Below are positions 1 through 9,069 of a stretch of DNA of 64,000 nt, piece after piece. The number at the start of each line of letters is the position of its first letter. Within the stretch, counting starts at the first letter, position 1. Source of the stretch: Clostridiales bacterium (GTDB taxonomy: Bacteria > Bacillota > Clostridia > Saccharofermentanales > Saccharofermentanaceae); the NCBI GenBank assembly GCA_017529925.1, contig JAFXMZ010000014.1, forward strand, positions 1-64,000, given 5' to 3'. Below the pieces are notes generated by a model, which was given only the letters and a program-made list of their open reading frames with translations, ran no database searches and had not been told where the DNA came from. Both the position numbers and the translations under genes were made by a program.

Positions 1-831
1 GCCCTCGAAATAGAATACGCCGTTGTCATCCCAGACGTGCTCGTCATCACCGATGAGGAGTCTCTTAGGATCTGTGGAAAGTGTTGTCTTACCTGTACCG
101 GAAAGACCAAAGAAGATAGCTGTGTGCTTACCCTCCATATCTGTGTTTGCAGAGCAGTGCATGGAAGCGATGCCCTTGAGAGGCAGATAGTAGTTCATCA
201 TGGAGAACATACCCTTCTTCATCTCTCCGCCGTACCATGTGTTGATGATGACCTGCTCACGGGATGTGATGTTAAAAGCAGCACATGTCTCAGAGTTGAG
301 TCCGAGCTCAGCGTAGTTCTCGATCTTAGCCTTGGAAGCGTTGTAGATAACGAAATCAGGCTCGAAGGAAGCAAGCTCCTCTTCCGTAGGAACGATGAAC
401 ATATTCTTAACGAAGTGAGCCTGCCATGCAACCTCAACGATGAAACGGATAGCCATTCTCGTATCTTTGTTAGCACCGCAGAAAGCATCAACTACGAAAA
501 GTCTCTTGTTGGAGAGCTCCTTCTGAGCGATGTTCTTAACAACAGCCCATGTGGACTCTGTCATGGGGTGGTTGTCGTTCTTGTACTCGTCAGATGTCCA
601 CCAAACAGTGTCCTTGGAGTTCTCATCCATAACGATGTACTTATCTTTGGGGGAACGTCCTGTGAAGATACCGGTCATAACGTTTACTGTGTCAAGCTCT
701 GTAACCTGACCAACCTCATAACCTGTAAGACCATCCTTTGTCTCTTCTTCGAAGAGCTTCTCATAAGAAGGATTGTAGACGATCTCGGTCGTACCGGTAA
801 TACCGTACTTGGATAAATCGATGTTTGCCAT
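1..831 (-). CDS. pckA: PEP carboxykinase (ATP), N-terminal part
   Basis: Interconverts oxaloacetate and PEP using ATP/ADP, in the cytosol. The first 277 codons are present, and the gene runs off the left edge of the window. The translation begins [20 protein letters not shown] and contains the family signatures [11 protein letters not shown] and [20 protein letters not shown], followed by the kinase-type P-loop [11 protein letters not shown] and the metal-binding stretch [13 protein letters not shown]. The ATG at 829-831 is preceded by GAGGT. With fumarase and a transcarboxylase-like set in the same window, it fits a PEP-oxaloacetate-fumarate branch of fermentation; the direction of flux is inferred. 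The family assignment is secure. Confidence 0.95.
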   Translation of the reverse strand, partial: MANIDLSKYGITGTTEIVYNPSYEKLFEEETKDGLTGYEVGQVTELDTVNVMTGIFTGRSPKDKYIVMDENSKDTVWWTSDEYKNDNHPMTESTWAVVKNIAQKELSNKRLFVVDAFCGANKDTRMAIRFIVEVAWQAHFVKNMFIVPTEEELASFEPDFVIYNASKAKIENYAELGLNSETCAAFNITSREQVIINTWYGGEMKKGMFSMMNYYLPLKGIASMHCSANTDMEGKHTAIFFGLSGTGKTTLSTDPKRLLIGDDEHVWDDNGVFYFEG

Positions 832-956
832 TGGTTTTTACCTCGTCTCTTATAGATTTTTGCACTTGGCAGGACGCCTCATGCTTTTTAACTGTGTACT
901 ATTGTATAACATAAATAGTGATTTGGTTATACATTTTTTCGCCAATTATATAATTG

Positions 957-985
957 TTGAAAAAAATATTTTCATTTAATATAAT
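957..985 (+). promoter_or_regulatory. Promoter of tRNA-Leu(CAA)
   Basis: TTGAAA at 957-962 and a perfect TATAAT at 980-985 with a 17-base spacer. The expected start near 992 lies about 25 bases before the tRNA. SigA-type promoter read directly from the sequence. Confidence 0.75.
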
Positions 986-1016
986 GCATATTGTCGCCTC
1001 GAAAAGCGCTTATTTT

Positions 1017-1101
1017 GCGGGCGTGGCGGAATGGCAGACGCAGCAGACTCAAAATCTGCCGACCTTAAATCGTGCGGGTTCAAGTCCCGCCGCCCGCACC
1101 A
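1017..1101 (+). tRNA. tRNA-Leu (anticodon CAA)
   Basis: An 85-base class II tRNA. The acceptor arm pairs GCGGGCG with CGCCCGC, the anticodon stem GCAGA/TCTGC encloses loop CTCAAAA (anticodon CAA), and there is a long variable arm, a GGTTCAAGTCC T-arm and an encoded CCA end. It has its own promoter upstream and a hairpin terminator directly downstream. Confidence 0.95.
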
Positions 1102-1111
1102 AATGATTTTC

Positions 1112-1146
1112 AGACCGTTTCATGTCAGGAACGGTCTTATTTATTA
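1112..1146 (+). terminator. Rho-independent terminator after tRNA-Leu
   Basis: The arms AGACCGTT and AACGGTCT enclose a ten-base loop and are followed by a T-rich run. It ends the tRNA-Leu transcript. Confidence 0.7.
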
Positions 1147-1200
1147 ATATGTTGATAAATGATAAAATATAAAAACTTCTTGTAAATGAGGATAGATCCA

Positions 1201-2943
1201 ATGAAATACAGAAAGATTTTATCAATTTTCTTTACGGTCGCGATTTTCATTTCTTCGCTCGGTATGGTCAATGCCGATAATATCGATGAGGAATCCCCTT
1301 CCGGCACCGAACAGGGGGCAGAACAGGCTTCTGAAGTTCAGGAGGAAGAGACAAAGAAAGCTCCCGTATTCATTGATCCTGATGCTGAACATGATGATGT
1401 TGAGAGATTCGTTATCAGGTTATATCAGAATACATTGGGCAGACTCCCCGAGGAGGAAGGTTTCAATGACTGGTGCGCCAAGCTGAAGTCAAAAGAGACT
1501 GACGGTGCCAGATGTGCTTACGGCTTCGTCTTTTCGAAGGAATATCTTAAGAAAAAGACTGATGACGAGACATATCTTTCCATGCTCTATACCGTATTTC
1601 TTGACCGCAAGCCTGATAACACAGGAATGGAATACTGGCTCGATATTCTCGATTCAGGAATGAGCAGAGAGTTTGTATTCAGAGGTTTCGTCATGTCTGT
1701 CGAATTTGACGGGATCTGCAAGGAATACGGCATCGACCATGGTAATTATGAATCAACTTATCCGAGAGACAAGGATATCAATAATACCAGATTCGTTCAG
1801 AGGCTCTATAAGACAGCTCTGGACAGAAGATCCGATGATCAGGGACTCGATTACTGGTGTAAAAAGCTAAATGATAAGACGATCACCTATGAGAAATGTG
1901 CCGAATCGTTTGTAAATTCCAAGGAATTCATTAATAAGAACCTGTCAGACGAAGAGTATATCAAGACCCTTTACAGGATGTTCCTGGACCGCGAGGCTGA
2001 TGAGACCGGTATGAAGGAGTGGCTTGGAAAGCTTGATAAGGGTCTTACGAGAAATGACCTTCTCCTGTATTTTTCATATTCTCCGGAATTTACCGAGATG
2101 ATCTCGAAGCTCTCCCCTGCCCGTAAGCTCGACATAACGACAGGCGGCGGTGTCATCTGGACCATTAGCATGCAGCAGAAGGGGCTTCTTCCCGATATCA
2201 GCAAGTTTAAGAAGGATCTTCTCGAGCGAGGCGAAAAGATGCTCGAAGCCAAGACAGAATACGGTTTCGGCAAGATGGTTCCCGAGAACGGCTATATAGA
2301 CTGTTCCGCATTTGTAACTAACCTCTTCAGAAGGACTTTAGGAACAATGGATGTCATCGATCACTGGGTCGACGGCGGTGTATGTGAGACAGATGGAATG
2401 GGTAAATACTTCCTGTTCTACGGAAACGGTATGCAGGATCTTACCAACAGAGGAACCTGGTCACAGAACAACTTTACTCCCGGCAGATATACTTCACCCG
2501 GATGCGGATATCTCTATATCGACAAATACGGGATCTCCTCTACGGATCTTATGGACTGTGCACAGTGGTACAGGTATCTGAACCATTGCAACGTATCGTA
2601 CACTCTCGTAAACTTCGAGAAAAATCCTAACATGAAGCCCATCGTCTATAATTCCAAGGACGAGGTCGTAAGCTTGGGCGAATGGGGATTTTTGACCGAA
2701 TTCAAAGCAGGAGATATCGTTATCTGGACCGATGCTGAACATAAAATGGTAACAGGATCCGGCGGAAATCATATCGGAGTCTATCTCGGGAACGGCAAGG
2801 TCCTTCATTCGACAAGTGCCGATTACGACCAGCCTGATCTTCCCACTACCAACAGAGGAGTTCAGATAACCTCTATTTCAAAGATCAAGAGCTACAACCA
2901 GAAAGACGGAAAAGGATCTGTATATATCTATCATATCTTCTGA
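1201..2943 (+). CDS. Secreted DUF4214 protein with NlpC/P60-like C-terminal domain
   Basis: About 580 aa. A Sec signal peptide (KYRKI, then a hydrophobic run ending VNA) and an acidic linker precede two tandem units of DUF4214 type (roughly residues 45-310), marked by RLYQNTLGR, RLYKTALDRR, FLDRKPDN and FLDREADET. The C-terminal part has DCSAFVTNLF and, later, GGNHIGVYLGNGKVLHS. These supply the Cys and His expected of an NlpC/P60 or CHAP-like cysteine hydrolase that cleaves peptidoglycan peptides. The start at 1201 is chosen because GAGG lies 9 bases upstream; an in-frame ATG at 1186 lacks a site. DUF4214 is thought to bind extracellular polymers in other surface proteins. The enzymatic activity is inferred from two motifs only. 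A second DUF4214 protein lies at 52634-54355. Confidence 0.75.
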   Translation: MKYRKILSIFFTVAIFISSLGMVNADNIDEESPSGTEQGAEQASEVQEEETKKAPVFIDPDAEHDDVERFVIRLYQNTLGRLPEEEGFNDWCAKLKSKETDGARCAYGFVFSKEYLKKKTDDETYLSMLYTVFLDRKPDNTGMEYWLDILDSGMSREFVFRGFVMSVEFDGICKEYGIDHGNYESTYPRDKDINNTRFVQRLYKTALDRRSDDQGLDYWCKKLNDKTITYEKCAESFVNSKEFINKNLSDEEYIKTLYRMFLDREADETGMKEWLGKLDKGLTRNDLLLYFSYSPEFTEMISKLSPARKLDITTGGGVIWTISMQQKGLLPDISKFKKDLLERGEKMLEAKTEYGFGKMVPENGYIDCSAFVTNLFRRTLGTMDVIDHWVDGGVCETDGMGKYFLFYGNGMQDLTNRGTWSQNNFTPGRYTSPGCGYLYIDKYGISSTDLMDCAQWYRYLNHCNVSYTLVNFEKNPNMKPIVYNSKDEVVSLGEWGFLTEFKAGDIVIWTDAEHKMVTGSGGNHIGVYLGNGKVLHSTSADYDQPDLPTTNRGVQITSISKIKSYNQKDGKGSVYIYHIF

Positions 2944-2995
2944 TCTGATGTGTTAAGATATTAAAGTAAGAATCAAATAACGGAGGTCTATTATT

Positions 2996-4372
2996 ATGGA
3001 ATATCGTATCGAACATGACTCACTGGGCGAAGTAAAGGTCCCTGCAGACAAGTACTGGGCAGCTCAGACCGAGAGGAGCCATGAGAACTTTCAGATAGGT
3101 ATCGGTATCGAGACGATGCCCCGCGAGATCACTCACGCTTTCGGTATCCTTAAGAAAGCCGCTGCTCTTGCAAATAATGAGCTTAAGCCCGAGAAGATGA
3201 CATCCGAGAAGCTTGAAGTCATCTCCAAGGCATGCGATGAAGTCATCAGCGGATCTTTGAATGACCACTTCCCTCTTGTCGTATGGCAGACAGGATCAGG
3301 AACACAGTCGAATATGAATGCCAATGAGGTTATCGCCAACAGGGCTAATGAACTTGCAGGAAAGAAGCTCTGCCACCCGAATGACGATATCAATATGAGC
3401 CAGTCTTCCAATGATACGTTCCCTACTGCAATGCATATATCCGCAGTAACAACTCTTGAAGATAAGCTCATCCCTGCAGTTACAGGACTGATCGAAGTAT
3501 TTAAGAAGCTCGAAGCAGAGAATGAAGGTATCGTTAAGAGCGGAAGGACTCACCTCCAGGACGCTGTTCCGATCAGCTTTTCGCAGGAGATCTCTGGCTG
3601 GAGATCTTCCCTCGAGCGTGATGTAGAACTTATAAAGCTTTCCGTTGCCCCCCTGAAGGAGCTTGCTCTCGGCGGAACCGCCGTCGGAACAGGTCTCAAT
3701 GCACCCAAGGGCTTTGACACGAAGGTTGCCGAGAAAGTATCGGAACTCACAGGCAAGGATTTCAAGACAGCAGGAAATAAGTTCCATGCACTTACGAGCA
3801 AGGATGAGATCGTTTTCGCCCATGGTGCGATCAAGGCTCTTGCATGCGATATGATGAAGATCGCGAATGACGTAAGGTGGCTCGCTTCCGGCCCCAGAGT
3901 CGGACTCGGTGAGATCACTATCCCTGCAAACGAGCCCGGTTCCTCGATCATGCCCGGCAAGGTCAATCCCACACAGTGCGAAGCTGTTACAATGGTCGCC
4001 GTACAGGTCATGGGTAATGATGTAGCAGTCGGAATGGCCGCTTCCCAGGGTAATTTCGAGCTCAATGTATTTATGCCTGTTGCAGCATATAATTTCCTTC
4101 AGTCATCAAGACTTCTTGCCGAGGCGATCGTCTCCTTTACCGAGAGATGCGCAGTCGGTATCAAGGCTGATAAGGAAAAGATGCATAATAACCTCCATAA
4201 CTCCCTCATGCTCGTTACGGCACTTAATCCCTATATCGGTTATGAGAATGCAGCCAAGACATCACATCTGGCATTTGAAGAGAACATCTCCCTTAAGGAA
4301 GCATGCGTTAAGCTCGGATTCATGACACCCGAGGAATTCGATAACGTTTTCCATCCCGAACAGATGATCTGA
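2996..4372 (+). CDS. fumC: Fumarate hydratase, class II
   Basis: Hydrates fumarate to malate reversibly; homotetramer, iron-independent and cytosolic. The 458 aa match the family length. The diagnostic signature GSSIMPGKVNPTQCEAV and the active-site regions TGSGTQSNMNANEV and SGRTHLQDAVPI are intact. GGAGG lies 9 bases before the ATG. It follows the DUF4214 gene by 52 bases and ends at its own hairpin terminator. With pckA and the carboxyltransferase genes it fits a reductive malate-fumarate branch. Aspartase and argininosuccinate lyase share the superfamily, but the signature and overall match favour fumarase. Confidence 0.93.
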   Translation: MEYRIEHDSLGEVKVPADKYWAAQTERSHENFQIGIGIETMPREITHAFGILKKAAALANNELKPEKMTSEKLEVISKACDEVISGSLNDHFPLVVWQTGSGTQSNMNANEVIANRANELAGKKLCHPNDDINMSQSSNDTFPTAMHISAVTTLEDKLIPAVTGLIEVFKKLEAENEGIVKSGRTHLQDAVPISFSQEISGWRSSLERDVELIKLSVAPLKELALGGTAVGTGLNAPKGFDTKVAEKVSELTGKDFKTAGNKFHALTSKDEIVFAHGAIKALACDMMKIANDVRWLASGPRVGLGEITIPANEPGSSIMPGKVNPTQCEAVTMVAVQVMGNDVAVGMAASQGNFELNVFMPVAAYNFLQSSRLLAEAIVSFTERCAVGIKADKEKMHNNLHNSLMLVTALNPYIGYENAAKTSHLAFEENISLKEACVKLGFMTPEEFDNVFHPEQMI

Positions 4373-4401
4373 TTTTCATTGGATATCATTCACAAATAAT
4401 T

Positions 4402-4432
4402 ATGGCGGCAGCACTCAACTGTCGCCATTTTT
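4402..4432 (+). terminator. Terminator after fumC
   Basis: The arms ATGGCGGCA and TGTCGCCAT (one G-T pair) are followed by a run of five T. Confidence 0.75.
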
Positions 4433-4458
4433 ATATATAAAAATAAGGATATATAACA

Positions 4459-4487
4459 TTGAAGATTGATCATATTGTTTGTATAAT
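4459..4487 (+). promoter_or_regulatory. Promoter of serC-serA
   Basis: TTGAAG at 4459-4464 and TATAAT at 4482-4487, spacer 17. A short GGTCTTCGGACC hairpin follows in the leader before the ribosome site at 4527-4531. Confidence 0.7.
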
Positions 4488-4540
4488 TGAATTCGGTCTT
4501 CGGACCTTATTGTTTTATATATTTTCGGAGGATTAGTCAG

Positions 4541-5623
4541 ATGGCTAGAGTTTACAATTTTTCGGCAGGACCTTCCATTCTTCCTGAGGAAGTCCTGAAG
4601 CAGGCAGCAGATGAGATGCTCGATTATCAGGGCAGCGGTCAGAGCGTAATGGAGATGAGCCACAGGTCAAAGGTCTATGACAAGATCATCAAGGATGCCG
4701 AGAAAGACTTAAGAGATCTCATGCAGATCCCCGATAACTATAAGGTACTCTTCCTTCAGGGCGGTGCTTCCCAGCAGTTTGCCGCAGTTCCCATGAACCT
4801 CATGGTAAACGGCGTTGCTGATTATATCATCACCGGTCAGTGGGCCAAGAAGGCATACCAGGAAGCAAAGAAGTACGGAAAGGCTGTCGCAGTCGCTTCT
4901 TCCGAGGATAAGACATTCTCTTATATCCCCGACTGTTCCGATCTTCCTATTGATGAAGATGCAGATTATGTCTACATCTGCCATAACAATACTATCTACG
5001 GAACGACATTCCACGAGCTTCCCAACACTAAGGGCAAGATCCTTGTTGCTGACATGTCTTCCGATATCCTCTCCCAGCCCGTAAACGTAACAGATTACGG
5101 AATGATCTATTTCGGTGTTCAGAAGAATGTCGGACCTGCAGGTGTCGTTATCGCTATCATCAGAGAAGATCTTATCAGAGACGATCTCCCTGAATATGTT
5201 CCTACGATGCTCAAGTACAAGACTCAGGCTGATGCTGATTCTCTTTACAATACTCCCCCCTGCTACGGCATCTATATCTGCGGCCTTGTATTCAAGTGGC
5301 TCAAGAAGCTCGGCGGACTTGAGGAGATGAAGAAGATCAATGAGAAGAAGGCTTCTATCCTCTATGACTTCCTCGATTCTTCAAAGATGTTCAGGGGAAC
5401 AGTCGAAAAGAAGGACAGATCCCTTATGAATGTTCCTTTTGTTACCGACAGCGATGACCTTAATGCAAAGTTCATCAAGGAAGCTACCGATGCCGGTTTC
5501 GTAAACCTCAAGGGTCACAGATCCGTAGGCGGAATGAGAGCTTCTATCTACAATGCAATGCCTGTTGAAGGTGTTGAGAAGCTCGTTGCTTTCATGAAGA
5601 AATTTGAAGAGGAGAATTCATAA
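4541..5623 (+). CDS. serC: Phosphoserine aminotransferase
   Basis: Transfers the amino group of glutamate to 3-phosphohydroxypyruvate, the second step of serine synthesis, with PLP. 360 aa from MARVYNFSAGPSILPEEVL, the typical SerC N-terminus. The PLP lysine is in YFGVQKNVGPAG, and the C-terminal HRSVGGMRASIYNA is the family's substrate-binding end. The start at 4541 has GGAGG 9 bases upstream, so an upstream in-frame codon at 4487 is rejected. Its stop shares one base with the serA start (TAATG), implying translational coupling. Confidence 0.96.
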   Translation: MARVYNFSAGPSILPEEVLKQAADEMLDYQGSGQSVMEMSHRSKVYDKIIKDAEKDLRDLMQIPDNYKVLFLQGGASQQFAAVPMNLMVNGVADYIITGQWAKKAYQEAKKYGKAVAVASSEDKTFSYIPDCSDLPIDEDADYVYICHNNTIYGTTFHELPNTKGKILVADMSSDILSQPVNVTDYGMIYFGVQKNVGPAGVVIAIIREDLIRDDLPEYVPTMLKYKTQADADSLYNTPPCYGIYICGLVFKWLKKLGGLEEMKKINEKKASILYDFLDSSKMFRGTVEKKDRSLMNVPFVTDSDDLNAKFIKEATDAGFVNLKGHRSVGGMRASIYNAMPVEGVEKLVAFMKKFEEENS

Positions 5624-6786
5624 TGTATAAAGTAAACTGCCTTAACCCCATCGCCAAGTGCGGCACCGACCTTTTCGATGAGAAGTATTCAATGACGGAA
5701 GACGTCAATGAAGCTGATGCGATACTTGTAAGATCCGCTCAGATGCATGAGCTCGAGCTTTCAGCTGATACTCTCTGTGTAGCAAGAGCAGGTGCCGGCG
5801 TAAACAACATCCCTCTCGATAAGTATGCTTCTGAGGGCGTAGTCGTTTTCAATACGCCCGGAGCTAATGCGAACGGAGTTAAGGAGCTTGTTATCGCTGC
5901 TCTTCTTATGGGATCGAGAGACATCATCGGCGGTGTTAAGTGGGTAACCGACAATAAGGATGATGAGAATATCGGAAAGTCCGCAGAGAAGGCTAAGAAG
6001 GCTTTTGCAGGTACTGAGATCAAGGGCAAGAAGCTCGGAGTTATCGGTCTCGGAGCTATCGGAGCACAGGTTGCAAATGCTGCAGTCGGTCTCGGAATGG
6101 AAGTTTACGGATTTGATCCCTATGTTTCCGTAGATGCAGCATGGAATATCAGCAGAGCTGTCAAGCATATCACGAATGTTAATGATATCTATACAGACTG
6201 CGATTATATTACGATACATGTACCTCTTCTCGATTCCACAAATGGAATGGTCAATGAGGAAGCTATCTCCAAGATGAAGGACGGCGTCATCTTCCTTAAC
6301 TTTGCAAGAGACATCCTTGTTGATGAGGAAGCTATGGTAAAGGCTGTTGAGAACGGCCATGTCGGCAAATATATAACAGATTTTGCAAATCCTACTGTTG
6401 CCGGCAAGGATAATATCATCGTTACTCCCCACCTTGGTGCTTCTACAGCTGAATCTGAAGATAACTGTGCTGTAATGGCAGTTAAGCAGATCCGCAACTT
6501 CATCGAGAACGGTAACGTCATCAATTCCGTCAACTATCCCAGATGCGATGCGGGCGAGTGCCAGTATGAGTCCAGGATAACCGTATGCCATAAGAACATC
6601 CCTAATATGCTTACTCAGTTCACGGGAGCTTTCTCCAAGCTTTCCATCAATGTTCCCGAGATGCTCAGCAAGTCAAAGGGTGATTATGCATATACTATCC
6701 TCGATATCGAGGGCAAGGCAGATGAATCTGTTATCAATGCCATCAAGGCTATCGACGGAGTACTTCGCGTAAGGATCGTTAAATAA
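5623..6786 (+). CDS. serA: D-3-phosphoglycerate dehydrogenase
   Basis: Oxidises 3-phosphoglycerate with NAD+, the first step of serine synthesis. 387 aa: N-terminal substrate domain, Rossmann domain with GLGAIGAQVANAAVGLG, the catalytic Arg region FLNFARDILVD, the catalytic His in TPHLGASTAESEDNCA, and a C-terminal ACT domain from about residue 315 (ITVCHKNIPNMLTQFTGAFS). ACT domains in this family often bind serine, so feedback control is plausible but not shown. Second gene of the serC-serA operon, overlapping by one base. A terminator follows. Confidence 0.94.
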   Translation: MYKVNCLNPIAKCGTDLFDEKYSMTEDVNEADAILVRSAQMHELELSADTLCVARAGAGVNNIPLDKYASEGVVVFNTPGANANGVKELVIAALLMGSRDIIGGVKWVTDNKDDENIGKSAEKAKKAFAGTEIKGKKLGVIGLGAIGAQVANAAVGLGMEVYGFDPYVSVDAAWNISRAVKHITNVNDIYTDCDYITIHVPLLDSTNGMVNEEAISKMKDGVIFLNFARDILVDEEAMVKAVENGHVGKYITDFANPTVAGKDNIIVTPHLGASTAESEDNCAVMAVKQIRNFIENGNVINSVNYPRCDAGECQYESRITVCHKNIPNMLTQFTGAFSKLSINVPEMLSKSKGDYAYTILDIEGKADESVINAIKAIDGVLRVRIVK

Positions 6787-6810
6787 GAAACACACGCTTG
6801 GAACATAAAG

Positions 6811-6842
6811 GACGTCTCATCTTCATGATGGGGCGTTTTTTA
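6811..6842 (+). terminator. Terminator after serA
   Basis: ACGTCTCATC pairs with GATGGGGCGT through two G-T pairs across a TTCAT loop, followed by six T. Confidence 0.75.
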
Positions 6843-6934
6843 TTTTACTCCTTTATTGTTAATACACTATTTACTTTTTTCGGGCAGTTAAACAGATAGA
6901 ATATAATCAGTAATTAGTAAAGGAGATTTAACTT

Positions 6935-7873
6935 ATGTCTGATATGCCCAAGAAGAGACTTGTTACAAGAAGCGATTTTGACGGTCTTGTATGTGCTATG
7001 ATCCTTAAGGAAAAAGGCCTTATCGATGAGATAAAGTTCGTTCATCCCAAGGATGTACAGGACGGCAAGATCGAACTGACTGAGAATGACATTACGACCA
7101 ATCTCCCTTTCGATCCGAGATCAGGGCTCGTATTCGACCATCATGAATCTGAAGTTACGAGAAATGCCCAGAGGATGAATAAAGACAGGTATATTATCGA
7201 TCCTAAAGCCAAGAGTGCTGCCAGAGTCGTTTATGATTACTATGGAGGAAAAGAAGGCCTGCCCCGTATATCAGAAGAGATAATGCTGGCTGTCGATAAG
7301 GGCGATTCCGCTGACTTTACACTCGAAGAAGTATTAAACCCCACCGGATGGGTATTAATGAATTTCCTCATGGATGCCAGGACGGGACTCGGAAGATTCC
7401 ATGACTTCAGGATCTCAAACTATGCACTTATGATGGAACTCATCGATTATTGTGTTAATCATTCAATAGATGAAGTGCTTGCTATTCCCGATGTAAAGGA
7501 ACGAGTAGATCTTTACTTTGAACAGCAGGAACTCTTCAAGGCACAGCTCTCAAGGATCACAAAGGTCTATGATAAGGTAGCCGTTATCGATCTGCGGAAT
7601 GAAGAGACTATCTATGCCGGAAACCGCTTTATGGTATATGCCATGTATCCGGAGACACAGATCTCGATACATGTTGCATGGGGATTTAAAAAACAGAACA
7701 CAGCCGTAATGATCGGTAAATCTATTATCAATAAAGCTTCAAATGCAAATATCGGCGAGCTCTGTCTCAAGCATGGCGGAGGCGGTCACAAGAATGCAGG
7801 CACCTGCCAGCTTGATAATGATAAAGTCGATGAACTGCTTCCGGGCATCATCAAGGCTTTGAACGAAGCATAA
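6935..7873 (+). CDS. DHH family phosphoesterase
   Basis: 312 aa. The N-terminal DHH domain shows SDFDGLVCAMILK, VFDHHESE (the DHH motif) and DKGDSADF, which bind two metal ions. The C-terminal DHHA1 domain ends with GGGGHKNAGTC, the nucleotide or phosphate-binding motif. Families with this layout include exopolyphosphatases, nanoRNases and cyclic dinucleotide phosphodiesterases; the sequence does not separate these. It is a single gene with AAAGGAG before the start and terminators on both sides. A TATAAT at 6902-6907 could be its -10 box. Confidence 0.85.
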   Translation: MSDMPKKRLVTRSDFDGLVCAMILKEKGLIDEIKFVHPKDVQDGKIELTENDITTNLPFDPRSGLVFDHHESEVTRNAQRMNKDRYIIDPKAKSAARVVYDYYGGKEGLPRISEEIMLAVDKGDSADFTLEEVLNPTGWVLMNFLMDARTGLGRFHDFRISNYALMMELIDYCVNHSIDEVLAIPDVKERVDLYFEQQELFKAQLSRITKVYDKVAVIDLRNEETIYAGNRFMVYAMYPETQISIHVAWGFKKQNTAVMIGKSIINKASNANIGELCLKHGGGGHKNAGTCQLDNDKVDELLPGIIKALNEA

Positions 7874-7895
7874 GACGATTATATTTACGATAATG

Positions 7896-7936
7896 AAAAA
7901 GATCCGGCGCTTATCGGGGTAACGCCGGATCTTTTA
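7896..7936. terminator. Bidirectional terminator between the DHH gene and the GH5 gene
   Basis: A 12-base perfect stem, AAAGATCCGGCG with CGCCGGATCTTT, with A runs on the left and T runs on the right, placed between two convergent genes. Confidence 0.85.
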
Positions 7937-7968
7937 TAATATCGGAGGCCTCGTATCATTCCAGTCTG

Positions 7969-8988
7969 TTAAAGATATGATACGATATCATCAATTATAT
8001 CTGCAGTACTCTCCCCTGCTATTCCGAAATCCATCTCCTTATAGTTCCAGTAGGCTCTTCCTATATTAAAACGCCTGAATGCTGTATTAATATCGCGAAG
8101 CCACCTGACGGTATCCTTCCTGTCTGCAAGCTCTATTACTCCATATTCGCCGCAGTAGAGCGGTATGTCGCGCTCTTCGCAGACTTTAACAGCTTCCTCG
8201 AAAATAAGAGCAAAATAATCAGGATCGAATCCGTTCTTAAGCCTTTTGTCGTAGATAACACCTGCAAGTTCCTGTGAAAGCTCTTTGCTGGCTTTCCTGT
8301 AATCATCAAGGTCAGCAGGATAAGTGATCCTGAAGTCTTCAGGCATATTTTCGACCCAGTAGGCGCCCTGATGAGTAAAGATCATCGGTTCATAACAGTG
8401 GAAAGTATAAACTACATTCCTGTCGTTAACATCACAGAGCCAGGGTACTGCCGAAACGCTGTTATAAAGTACACCACCGAAAACGATCCATGAATCGGGA
8501 GCATTCTTTCTGATCACTTCTATCGTCTTTGATGCGATATCATTCCATTCATCCTTTACATCAGCGTAAACGATCTCGTTAAGGAGCTCAAATGCGACTA
8601 TATCGCTGTCCTTAGCATATCTGGATGAGATCTCATCCCAGATAGAATAGAACTTCTCCTGCATTTCCTTATCGTGGAAGAATATCCTTTTGTCGTCCTT
8701 ATCAAGCGGACAGAAAGAATAACCGTCAGCCTTATGAAGATCGAGGATCATCTTGAGTCCCTCTTCCCTGCACCATCCAATACAGTCATCTATATGGGAG
8801 TAGCCGTCTTCTGTCCTCAGGATATCATGATCTACGGGAAGCCTTACGTGGTCGAGTCCCCATTTCTTCAATGTCCTGATATCATCTATAGTAATAAAAG
8901 AATCACGGAATTCCTTTGTGCTGTTATCCCTCTGGGAAAGCCATCCGCCTATGTTGATGCCTTTCATATAACCCGAGAACTCACGCAT
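7969..8988 (-). CDS. Glycoside hydrolase family 5 (cellulase-like)
   Basis: 339 aa (beta/alpha)8-type glycosidase. The N-terminal MKGINIGGWLSQ and GLDHVRLPVDHDI are typical of GH5. The acid/base Glu lies in FELLNEIVY (near residue 138), the catalytic His region in YTFHCYEPMIFTHQG, and the nucleophile Glu in YCGEYGVIEL. No signal peptide or carbohydrate module is seen, so it probably acts inside the cell on short glucans or other oligosaccharides. The ATG at 8986-8988 is chosen because AGGGGG lies 8 bases upstream; the longer frame begins at TTG without a site. Last gene of a four-gene leftward run. Confidence 0.85.
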   Translation of the reverse strand: MREFSGYMKGINIGGWLSQRDNSTKEFRDSFITIDDIRTLKKWGLDHVRLPVDHDILRTEDGYSHIDDCIGWCREEGLKMILDLHKADGYSFCPLDKDDKRIFFHDKEMQEKFYSIWDEISSRYAKDSDIVAFELLNEIVYADVKDEWNDIASKTIEVIRKNAPDSWIVFGGVLYNSVSAVPWLCDVNDRNVVYTFHCYEPMIFTHQGAYWVENMPEDFRITYPADLDDYRKASKELSQELAGVIYDKRLKNGFDPDYFALIFEEAVKVCEERDIPLYCGEYGVIELADRKDTVRWLRDINTAFRRFNIGRAYWNYKEMDFGIAGESTADIIDDIVSYL

Positions 8989-9069
8989 TACAGTTTCCCC
9001 CTGTCTGTTTGTGTATCGAGAATACAGATAAAGCCCGTTATGGAATATCAAAAAACAGACTATTATTTA

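Noticed and set aside
37..816. Long open frame on the + strand over pckA
   Set aside because: It lies antisense to a clear PEP carboxykinase gene, lacks a ribosome site and has no recognisable family.
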